Assembly (NCBI GenBank): GCA_036396915.1
Contig: DASWJX010000163.1
Span: 1 to 22,488, forward strand
DNA length: 22,488 bases
Direction: 5' to 3'
From: BM509 sp036396915
GTDB taxonomy: Bacteria; Desulfobacterota; Desulfuromonadia; Desulfuromonadales; Geopsychrobacteraceae
The position numbers and the translations under genes are program-made. Positions 1-6,208 of this stretch are shown in pieces. Numbering within the stretch: the first letter of the stretch is position 1; each line of letters begins with the position of its first letter. The notes beneath the pieces were generated by a model. The model was not told the origin of the DNA. It saw nothing but the letters and a program-made list of their open reading frames with translations, and ran no database searches.

Positions 1-173
1 TAGGCGTCGCGAAAGGCGCAGGCTTCCCTGGTGCAGATCGGCGATTCGTCGGCCGGATAGAAGAACAGCACCAGCGTCTGTTTGCCGCGAAAATCGCTCA
101 GGCTGAGTTGCCGGCCGCTTTGGTCCGCTCCTGAAAAATCCGGGGCCCGATCGCCCGCTGCGATGCTCTTCAT
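1..173 (-). CDS. bcp: Peroxiredoxin, PrxQ/BCP type (N-terminal part, cut by window edge)
   Basis: The first 57 residues of a thiol peroxidase are visible; the gene runs off the left edge. It starts MKSIAAGDRAPDF, the usual opening of AhpC/TSA-fold proteins, followed by LSDFRGKQTLVLFFYP. The active-site stretch reads ADESPICTREACAFRDAY. The Cys of ICT is at the peroxidatic position, and the second Cys five residues later is where PrxQ/BCP enzymes have their resolving Cys. These enzymes reduce hydrogen peroxide and organic hydroperoxides in the cytoplasm using thioredoxin. The ATG at 173 is chosen because AGGAG lies 7 bases upstream and the ATG three bases before it runs into a stop. Family assignment is firm; the exact subfamily and the rest of the gene cannot be seen. 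Confidence 0.88.
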   Translation of the reverse strand, partial: MKSIAAGDRAPDFSGADQSGRQLSLSDFRGKQTLVLFFYPADESPICTREACAFRDA

Positions 174-654
174 GACATGTCTCCTGAAAGCGCTGCCGGC
201 CCGGCGAACTCCAGCCTAAAACCGGCCCGCCTGCTGGTCCGCCAAGACCAGACCGAAGCTTCTGATCCGGGCCGGATGCAAGGCCGGGGCAGCCGGAGCA
301 GGGCTCGTCCGAAACCCTCCTGGCTTCGGCAAAATCCTGGCGGTTGTCCTTCTGTAACGGACAGGGGCCCGATCGAACCGGCAGTAAAGACCCGAGCCCG
401 GCAGATCAGGGATTCCGATCCGCGGCCGTGTGTCGTTTCGCCAAGTCTACCATAGACCGCTACGCTGTAAGTGCCGGCGGGAAGGACGCTCTCGAAAAGC
501 ATGCGTGCGTCCGTTTCCGGCCGGGTCATTTCTGATATTTCGGCGCAAATGCGGCATAATAATAAATGCCACGTGACCGCAAGCGGCCGCCGGATCGGTG
601 CAGGTGCCGCTTCCTGATCACCAGCGCAACATCTTTTTATGACGGCGGGGAGCC
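174..654. other. Gene-free stretch between divergent bcp and the GNAT gene
   Basis: No convincing gene is present in these 481 bases. Open frames exist on both strands (for example 170-529 minus and 177-455 plus), but they show no domain, have Arg/Pro/Ser-rich composition typical of GC-rich noncoding frames, and lack ribosome binding sites. The stretch should hold the bcp promoter, which I could not place, and the candidate promoter at 532-560 for the plus-strand GNAT-M20 pair. No strong terminator or long repeat was seen. Confidence 0.6.
532..560 (+). promoter_or_regulatory. Candidate sigma70-type promoter for the GNAT-M20 pair
   Basis: CTGATA (532-537) and CATAAT (555-560) are separated by 17 bases, matching 9 of 12 consensus positions. 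It lies in the only AT-rich part of the stretch, about 95 bases before the GNAT start. No experimental support. Confidence 0.4.
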
Positions 655-1158
655 ATGAACAAGCTGATTGAAGCGGACGCGCTCGAAGTCCGCGATATGA
701 CCATCGACGACCTGGCGGCGGTTTTTCATCTCGGCGAAGAGCTCTTCACCTCCGAATTCTCGTCGAGCATGTATCGCACCTGGGACGAGTACGAAATCAC
801 CACCCTGTTCAATTCCGACAGCGAATTGTGCCTGGTGGCGGTGCGCGATCACCAGGTGGTCGGTTTCGCGCTGGGGACCACCGTGGAAAAACAGCATTCC
901 GCCTGGAAATACGGCTACCTGGTATGGATCGGGGTGCGCCCCGGGCTCCAGAAATGCGGGGCGGGCGACCGGCTGTTCGCCGAAATCAAGCAGCGCATGG
1001 TCGAGCAGGGCGTGCGGATGATCGTCATCGATACCGACGCCGACAACGAGGCCGGCATCCGCTTCTTCGAAAAACAGGGCTTCGACAGCACCCAAAAACA
1101 TGTCTACATGAGCCTCAACCTGTCCCGGAACCGGCAGAAGCGCAGGAAAAGCCGATGA
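655..1158 (+). CDS. GNAT family N-acetyltransferase (RimI-like)
   Basis: A 167-residue single-domain GNAT protein that would transfer an acyl group, usually acetyl from acetyl-CoA, to an amine. The acetyl-CoA-binding motif A is clear: VRPGLQKCGAG near residue 100 matches the Q/R-x-x-G-x-G/A signature, preceded by the beta-4 strand YLVWIGV. The C-terminal half has the usual IVIDTDADNEAGIRFFEKQGF pattern of Asn/Ala then FFEKxGF. The tail is Arg/Lys-rich (NRQKRRKSR). The ATG at 655 follows GGGGAG at good spacing. Its stop overlaps the start of the M20 gene (ATGA), so the two are translationally coupled. An acetyltransferase coupled to a likely deacylase suggests they handle the same acylated compound, but the substrate cannot be read from sequence. 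Confidence 0.88.
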   Translation: MNKLIEADALEVRDMTIDDLAAVFHLGEELFTSEFSSSMYRTWDEYEITTLFNSDSELCLVAVRDHQVVGFALGTTVEKQHSAWKYGYLVWIGVRPGLQKCGAGDRLFAEIKQRMVEQGVRMIVIDTDADNEAGIRFFEKQGFDSTQKHVYMSLNLSRNRQKRRKSR

Positions 1159-2279
1159 AAAACGCACTGCTGGAACAGGCATGGAGCGCCATCGACCCGC
1201 AACGTCTGCGCCTGACCCTGATGGAGATGATCGACATTTACTCCCCTTCGGGAAAAGAGGAGGACCTGCAGCTCTATCTCGAAGAGCGCCTGGCCGGCGC
1301 CGGCATTGCGGTGCGCCGCCAGCAGGTCGAGGAAGGGCGCTACAACCTGGTGGCGACCATGGGGCGCAGCGAGCCGGAACTGTACCTGGTCGGCCATGTC
1401 GACACGGTCGCGGCCTGGGATATCGAGTCCTACGCGGCGGCCGAGGAGTGGGGGGTGGTGCGCGGCCTGGGCAGCGCCGACATGAAGGGCGGCTGCGCCG
1501 CGATGGTCGAGGCCTGGCTGGCGCTGGCCACCCTGCCCGAGCCACAGCGTCCGGCGCTCGGCTTGCTGCTGGCGGTCGGCGAGGAGGAGAACGGCGACGG
1601 CAGCAGCCGCTTTCTCCAGGAGTGCTGCCCGCGGCTGGTGGTGATCGGCGAACCGACCTCGCTGCGGCCCGCCTTCAGCCACTACGGCTACCTGGAGGTG
1701 GCGCTGGTGACCCAGGGTCACCGCATCCATTCCTCCCTGCCCGAGCTGGGGCACAATGCCATCGCCTCGATGTTGCAGGTGCTGCTGCAGATCGAAGCTT
1801 CGGCCCTGTTCGAACGCAAGCCCCTTGATCTGGTCTATTCGATTCGCGAAATGAGTTCTTCGCGGGCCGGATTCGTGGTTCCCGACCGCTGCGAAACCCT
1901 GATCGACCTGCATCTCGCGCCGGAGGTCGAGCCGTCCAGGGTCCGCCGGGACATCGAAAAGGTCCTCGCCAAGGCCCGGCGCACCATCAAGGATCTCGAT
2001 CTCGAAGTCAGTTTCGACTACGAAGCTGCGGGCTACCAGCTGGAGCTGAGCGGCCGGATCGTCCGGGTTCTCGAAGAGATCTGTCCGCGCCTGAACCTGC
2101 CGTTGCAGTTCGTGCCGTTCCGTTCCCATTCCGACGGCAACCTGTTCTTCCAGGCCGGCAGCCAGCCGGTGATTCTCGGTCCCGGCTCGCTGGAAACGGC
2201 GCACACCGCGGAGGAACAGACCAGCCTCGCCGAGGTCGAGCTGGCGGCGCGGGTCTATACCGCACTGGCGCTCGGCTGA
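1155..2279 (+). CDS. M20 family metallopeptidase / deacylase (ArgE-DapE-like)
   Basis: A 374-residue zinc hydrolase of the M20 (ArgE/DapE/ACY1/CPG2) family. Visible metal ligands and catalytic residues: H81 and D83 in GHVDT, D109 in GSADMKGG, the Glu pair E143/E144 in VGEEENGDG, E166 in IGEPT and H350 in ETAHT. The dimerisation-domain signature HSSLPELGHNAI is also present. Family members remove acetyl, succinyl or aminoacyl groups from amino acids or cleave dipeptides. The open frame extends upstream to 828, but the ATG at 1155 is preferred: it starts at the family's normal N-terminus and overlaps the GNAT stop by four bases. It stands just before the ATP-grasp/aminomutase operon on the same strand, so it could process the product of that operon; this is inference. 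Confidence 0.9.
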   Translation: MKNALLEQAWSAIDPQRLRLTLMEMIDIYSPSGKEEDLQLYLEERLAGAGIAVRRQQVEEGRYNLVATMGRSEPELYLVGHVDTVAAWDIESYAAAEEWGVVRGLGSADMKGGCAAMVEAWLALATLPEPQRPALGLLLAVGEEENGDGSSRFLQECCPRLVVIGEPTSLRPAFSHYGYLEVALVTQGHRIHSSLPELGHNAIASMLQVLLQIEASALFERKPLDLVYSIREMSSSRAGFVVPDRCETLIDLHLAPEVEPSRVRRDIEKVLAKARRTIKDLDLEVSFDYEAAGYQLELSGRIVRVLEEICPRLNLPLQFVPFRSHSDGNLFFQAGSQPVILGPGSLETAHTAEEQTSLAEVELAARVYTALALG

Positions 2280-2599
2280 GCAGCTGCCCTGGAACCGTTC
2301 CGGACCGCGTTTTTTTGCCGCGTTTCCGGCCGGAATCCGGTCGCCCCGGATGCTGAATTCCCCCGCGACAACAGTCGCTTAGACCTGCTCGGAACCGGCT
2401 CGCTGTTTTTTTATTGACAGCCTTTTTTTTTGAGCGTATAGCTTCGCCGAAATGGCATTTTTGCCCTGGAACGCGCAACGACCAAGCGACAAAAGCGACC
2501 CCTTTTTAGCCACAGCCGCCAAGCGCCCGGAGATCAGAAATGCCGCCTCGCTGAGAGGTTTTACACGCAGTGGCTTGTTTTCACTAAAAGGGGTTGACC
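2280..2599. other. Gene-free stretch and long leader before the ATP-grasp operon
   Basis: These 320 bases carry no supported gene. There are three T-runs: T7 at 2310-2316, T7 at 2406-2412 and T9 at 2423-2431. A weak stem (CTGGAA/TTCCGG around 2290-2304) precedes the first T-run by about 6 bases and could be a poor terminator for the GNAT-M20 pair. The promoter at 2414-2442 would give a leader of about 150 bases. I looked for a lysine-riboswitch-like leader and saw no recognisable consensus. An 84-codon frame from 2452 is judged spurious: it has no ribosome binding site and runs into the downstream gene out of frame. Confidence 0.5.
2414..2442 (+). promoter_or_regulatory. Strong sigma70-like promoter with T9 tract in the spacer
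   Basis: A perfect -35 TTGACA (2414-2419) and a -10-like TATAGC (2437-2442) are exactly 17 bases apart. The spacer contains nine consecutive T (2423-2431), and T7 lies just upstream (2406-2412). It would drive the five-gene operon starting at 2600. Changes in the length of the T9 tract would change the -35/-10 spacing. Confidence 0.65.
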
Positions 2600-3661
2600 A
2601 TGCATATCGCACTCGCTTTCAATCAGCGGGCGGAGGAAGACGACCAACCTCCCGCTACCGGCCTGCCGCATCCGCGGCAGCACGATCTCTACGCCGAATG
2701 GGATGACAGCTCGACCATTCAGGCGGTCGCCGCCGCCCTGGCCGAGCAGCACCGGGTCTCCCTGGTCCATGCCGACCTTGACGCCTTCGAACAGCTGCGC
2801 GCCCTGCGCCCCGAGCTGGTCTTCAATATGAGCGAAGGTCTGTACGGCGCCAGTCGCGAAGCACAGATCCCCGCCCTGCTCGACATGCTGCAAATCCCCT
2901 ACACCGGCAGTGATCCGCTGACCCTCGGTCTGTGCCTCGACAAACGCCGGACCAAGGAGATCCTCGCCTACCACCGCATCCCGACCCCGGACTTCATCCA
3001 GCTGCGCCGGGCCGATCGGCTTCCCGACCGCTTCCGCTTTCCGCTGCTGGTCAAACCGGCGCTCGAAGGATCGAGCAAGGGGATCCGCGACGCTTCGCTG
3101 GTTGCCGATGCCCGGCAGCTTCAGCAGCAGCTCGACCGGGTCTGGAGCGAGTACCGGCAACCGGCGCTGGTCGAGGAGTTTCTCGACGGCCGCGAATTTA
3201 CCGTGGCATTGATCGGCAACGGGGCTGCGCTGCAGGTGCTGCCGATCGTCGAAATCGATTTCAGTTCGCTGCCGGCCGGCGCCAATCCGATCTACTCCTA
3301 CGAGGCGAAATGGCTCTGGGATACCGACAGCGATCCGCTGCGGATCTTCCATTGCCCCGCTCCCCTCGAACCGCTCTTGCAGCGGAATATCGAGGAGCTC
3401 TGCCGCAAAACCTTCCGCCACCTGGGCTGTCGCGACTGGTGCCGCATCGATGTGCGGCTGGACAGCGGCGGCCATCCACAGATCATCGAGGTCAATCCGC
3501 TGCCCGGGGTTCTGCCCCGACCGGAGCAGAACAGCTGTTTCCCCAAAGCGGCCCGGGCCGCGGGATTGAGCTATGCCCAGATGATACTCAGCGTCGTCAA
3601 TGCCGCCTCCCGGCGGCTCGGCCTGGTGGAGAAAAGTGATGCGTGTCGCAGTCTGCTATAA
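2600..3661 (+). CDS. ATP-grasp ligase, D-Ala-D-Ala ligase-like (first of tandem pair)
   Basis: A 353-residue ATP-grasp enzyme that should form a peptide or other amide bond through an acyl-phosphate, with ATP becoming ADP. Visible in order: an N-terminal domain with VFNMSEGLYGASRE and YTGSDPLTLGLCLDK (the Ddl-like entry to the grasp), FPLLVKPALEGSSKGI (ATP-binding Lys and small loop), ALVEEFLDGREFTVA, and IIEVNPLPGV (metal-binding Glu/Asn). It is close to Ddl length, but the surroundings contain no cell-wall genes. The ATG at 2600 is chosen over an in-frame TTG at 2594 because AGGGG lies 6 bases upstream. Its end overlaps the next ligase by 23 bases, so the two are coupled. The amino acids it joins are unknown; a second, paralogous ligase argues against it being the housekeeping Ddl. 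Confidence 0.88.
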   Translation: MHIALAFNQRAEEDDQPPATGLPHPRQHDLYAEWDDSSTIQAVAAALAEQHRVSLVHADLDAFEQLRALRPELVFNMSEGLYGASREAQIPALLDMLQIPYTGSDPLTLGLCLDKRRTKEILAYHRIPTPDFIQLRRADRLPDRFRFPLLVKPALEGSSKGIRDASLVADARQLQQQLDRVWSEYRQPALVEEFLDGREFTVALIGNGAALQVLPIVEIDFSSLPAGANPIYSYEAKWLWDTDSDPLRIFHCPAPLEPLLQRNIEELCRKTFRHLGCRDWCRIDVRLDSGGHPQIIEVNPLPGVLPRPEQNSCFPKAARAAGLSYAQMILSVVNAASRRLGLVEKSDACRSLL

Positions 3662-4664
3662 CCAGGCCCCGGCCGTCGTCAAACATGGCGAAGCCCGCGA
3701 CCTGATCGCCGAAGCCGGTGCGTTTGAACAGGCCAGGGCCGTTGACCAGGCCCTGCGCGAACTCGGCTACCGAACCGGCATCATCCCGCTGGCCGACAGT
3801 CTGAACGATTTTCTCCGCCGGCTGGAGCAGTTCGCCCCCACTGTCGTTTTCAACCTGTGCGAGGGGTTCCGGGGCAACGCCCGCCAGGAGATGAATGTCG
3901 CCGGGGTTTTCGAACTGCTGGGGGTGCCCTTCACCGGGTCGCCGCCGCTTTGTCTCGGCATCTCCCAGGACAAGCCGCGGACCAAGGCGCTGCTGACCCA
4001 GAAGGGCCTGCCGACGCCGCCGTCCTGCCTGGCGCTGCCGCACGGAAAATTTCCTGAGGTTGAAACCCTGAAATTCCCGCTGATCGTCAAGCCCCCCTAC
4101 GAGGACGCCTCGCAGGGGATCGAAACCGCCAGTGTGGTCGACGACAAGCGGGCCTTGATGAAACGCATCCGCTACATCCACGAGGTCTATCAACAGCCGG
4201 CCCTGGTGGAGGAGTTCATCGTTGGGCGGGAACTGAACGTCGCCATCCTCGGCGACGGCAAGCTGACCGTCCTGCCGGTCGCGGAGATCACTTTTGCCGC
4301 CGACCTGCCCCGCGCCATGGTCTGTTTCGACAGCAAGTGGTCGCCGCGAAGTGCCGCCTGGCACGGGACCCGGCCGGTCTGCCCCGCCGACCTGACCGCC
4401 AAGGAGATCCTGCTGGTCAACATGATCGCCCTGCGCACCTTCAAACTGCTCGGCTGCCGCGATTACGCCCGGGTCGATATCCGGCTGCGCAACTTTACGC
4501 CGTTCATCCTCGAGGTCAACGCCAACCCCGACCTGTCCCCGGACGCCGGGCTGGCCAGGGCTGCCGCGGCGGCGAAACTGAGCTATCCGAAACTGATCGA
4601 ACGCATTCTGGGCTGTGCCGTCAAACGAAAGGAGAATTCCCATGCGGGCACTCAAACGCAATGA
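3639..4664 (+). CDS. ATP-grasp ligase, D-Ala-D-Ala ligase-like (second of tandem pair)
   Basis: A 341-residue paralogue of the preceding gene. It has VFNLCEGFRGNARQE, FTGSPPLCLGISQDK, FPLIVKPPYEDASQGIE, ALVEEFIVGRELNVAIL and ILEVNANPDLSPDAG. The last motif differs from the Ddl-like xPG ending kept by the first ligase, so the two probably accept different substrates. The ATG at 3639 has GGAG 7 bases upstream, lies inside the end of the first ligase, and gives the start MRVAVCYNQAP, parallel to MHIALAFNQ of the first. Its own end overlaps the next GNAT gene by 23 bases. Most likely it acts after or before the first ligase on the same small peptide or conjugated amino acid; this is inference from the tandem order. 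Confidence 0.88.
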   Translation: MRVAVCYNQAPAVVKHGEARDLIAEAGAFEQARAVDQALRELGYRTGIIPLADSLNDFLRRLEQFAPTVVFNLCEGFRGNARQEMNVAGVFELLGVPFTGSPPLCLGISQDKPRTKALLTQKGLPTPPSCLALPHGKFPEVETLKFPLIVKPPYEDASQGIETASVVDDKRALMKRIRYIHEVYQQPALVEEFIVGRELNVAILGDGKLTVLPVAEITFAADLPRAMVCFDSKWSPRSAAWHGTRPVCPADLTAKEILLVNMIALRTFKLLGCRDYARVDIRLRNFTPFILEVNANPDLSPDAGLARAAAAAKLSYPKLIERILGCAVKRKENSHAGTQTQ

Positions 4665-5118
4665 CATGCCGGGACTCAGGAGTCTGCTCGGTCGCCTCAA
4701 GGTCGCCGGTTCCTTTACCGGCGACGAAATCGAATGCGCGCTGGAACTGCTGCAGCTGGTTCTCGACCAGCCGGGGCAGAAAGACTACCTGGTGCAGGTG
4801 GCGGAAGGTCGCGACGGCCTGGTCGGCTACGTTCTTTACGGACCGGTTCCGCTGACCGTCGGCACCTTCGACATCTACTGGATCGCCACCAGCCCCCAGG
4901 TTCACGGCCAGGGGTTCGGCCGCCGCCTGCTGGAGGCCGCCGAGCGCGACATGAAGAAACGCTCGGCCCGCATGATCTGCCTGGAGACCTCCTCCAAAAG
5001 CGCCTACGACAGAACCCGCGCGTTCTATGAAAACGCCGGCTATCGGCAGGAGGCGGTGCTGGTCGATTTCTACCGCCCCGGCGACGACCGCATCACCTAT
5101 GTCAAGCGCTTTAGCTGA
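4642..5118 (+). CDS. GNAT family N-acetyltransferase in the aminomutase operon
   Basis: A 158-residue single-domain GNAT. Motif A is visible as IATSPQVHGQGFGRRLL, with His where Gln/Arg is usual at the first signature position, followed by LETSSKSAYDRTRAFYENAGY, a typical GNAT C-terminal half. The ATG at 4642 is preferred to the in-frame GTG at 4615 because AAAGGAG lies 7 bases before it. It overlaps the second ligase and sits 13 bases before the lysine-aminomutase-like gene. Lysine aminomutase next to an acetyltransferase recalls AblA-AblB, which make N-epsilon-acetyl-beta-lysine, but this protein is much shorter than AblB and I cannot call it an orthologue. It probably acetylates an amine in the operon's product. 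Confidence 0.85.
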   Translation: MRALKRNDMPGLRSLLGRLKVAGSFTGDEIECALELLQLVLDQPGQKDYLVQVAEGRDGLVGYVLYGPVPLTVGTFDIYWIATSPQVHGQGFGRRLLEAAERDMKKRSARMICLETSSKSAYDRTRAFYENAGYRQEAVLVDFYRPGDDRITYVKRFS

Positions 5119-5131
5119 GCGGAGGCCGAGC

Positions 5132-6181
5132 ATGGAATCCTGGCAAAGACTGCTGCAGAACAGCCTGACCGATCCGCTGGCCCTGGCGGCGCGCTTCGGC
5201 ATCGACCCGGCGCCGCTCATCGAAGTGGCCGCGCGCTACCCGATGCGCATCAACCCCTATTATCTGGGTTTGATCCGGCAGGTGGGCGACCCGATCTGGA
5301 AACAGGCGGTTCCCGACGCCATGGAGCTGCAGGACCGGGTCTGCCACGTCGATCCGCTCGACGAGGAGCATCAGAGCCCGGTGCCGAACCTGGTGCATCG
5401 CTACCCCGATCGCGTCCTGTTCATGATCAGCTCGACCTGCGCCATGTACTGCCGCTTCTGCACCCGCAAACGCAAAGTCGGCTGCGCCGAGATGGAGATC
5501 AACGCGGAGAGCATCGCCGCCGGGATCGCCTATATCCGCCAACACGCCGAAATTCGCGACGTGATCCTCTCCGGCGGCGATCCCCTGCTGCGCGGCGACG
5601 CAAGCCTCGACGACATTCTCGGTCGTTTGCGGGCGATTCCGCATCTGGAAATCATCCGCATCGGCTCGCGGATTCCGGTGGTGCTGCCGCAACGCGTCAC
5701 CCCGGCGCTGGTCAGGGTGCTCAAACGCCATCATCCGCTCTATCTCAACACCCACTTCAACCACCCGAGCGAAGTGACCCCCCAGGCGGCGTTGGCCTGC
5801 GCCCGGCTGGCCAACGCCGGAATACCGCTGGGCAACCAGACGGTACTGATGCGCGGCGTCAACGACGACCCGCTGGTGATGCGCAGCCTGATGCAACGGC
5901 TGCTGGCGATCCGCGTCCGCCCCTACTACATCTACCAGGCCGACCAGGTGCAGGGGACCGATCATTTCCGCACCAGCGTCGAGGAAGGGCTGGAGATCAT
6001 GCGCGCCCTGCGCGGCCACACCTCGGGGCTGGCGGTGCCGACCTATGTCATCGACGCGCCGGGCGGCGGCGGCAAGATTCCGCTGCTGCCCGACTATCTG
6101 CAGCAGCTCGGCAGCGAGGTGCTGCTGAAAAACTATCGCGGCGCGCTTTATCGCTACACCAACGCCGCGCCGGCCTGCTGA
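5132..6181 (+). CDS. kamA: Lysine 2,3-aminomutase-like radical SAM/PLP enzyme (KamA family)
   Basis: A 349-residue enzyme predicted to convert L-lysine to beta-lysine using S-adenosylmethionine, a [4Fe-4S] cluster and PLP. The cluster motif is C103-x3-C107-x2-C110, followed by TRKRKVG as in true lysine aminomutases (CTRRR) rather than EpmB (CFRR). R112 matches the carboxylate-binding Arg. PLP-binding K315 is in DAPGGGGK. D271 and D308 are 37 residues apart and align with Asp293 and Asp330, which hold the lysine epsilon-amino group in the clostridial enzyme; glutamate aminomutase lacks both. The protein stops soon after the PLP region, so the C-terminal zinc-binding segment of the 416-residue clostridial enzyme is absent. 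The ATG at 5132 has GGAGG 6 bases upstream; the open frame to 5027 lies inside the GNAT gene. EpmB-like action on elongation factor P is less likely because no efp or epmA is nearby. Confidence 0.87.
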   Translation: MESWQRLLQNSLTDPLALAARFGIDPAPLIEVAARYPMRINPYYLGLIRQVGDPIWKQAVPDAMELQDRVCHVDPLDEEHQSPVPNLVHRYPDRVLFMISSTCAMYCRFCTRKRKVGCAEMEINAESIAAGIAYIRQHAEIRDVILSGGDPLLRGDASLDDILGRLRAIPHLEIIRIGSRIPVVLPQRVTPALVRVLKRHHPLYLNTHFNHPSEVTPQAALACARLANAGIPLGNQTVLMRGVNDDPLVMRSLMQRLLAIRVRPYYIYQADQVQGTDHFRTSVEEGLEIMRALRGHTSGLAVPTYVIDAPGGGGKIPLLPDYLQQLGSEVLLKNYRGALYRYTNAAPAC

Positions 6182-6208
6182 GCCGCGCTTTTTCAAAAGA
6201 GAGCGACC

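Noticed and set aside
170..529. 119-codon minus frame upstream of bcp
   Set aside because: Part of it (LPAGTYSVAVYGRLGE) looks protein-like, but the rest is Arg/Pro-rich, it overlaps the bcp start, and no family is recognisable.
2594..2599. TTG start for the first ATP-grasp ligase
   Set aside because: The ATG at 2600 has better spacing from AGGGG and matches the N-terminus of the paralogue.
2452..2706. 84-codon frame as a leader peptide of the ligase operon
   Set aside because: No ribosome binding site and it runs out of frame into the ligase coding region; composition is that of a shadow frame.
5132..6181. Calling the aminomutase EpmB, the EF-P beta-lysylation enzyme
   Set aside because: The CTRKR motif and DAPGGGGK block follow true lysine aminomutases, and no efp or epmA is present; length alone favours EpmB.
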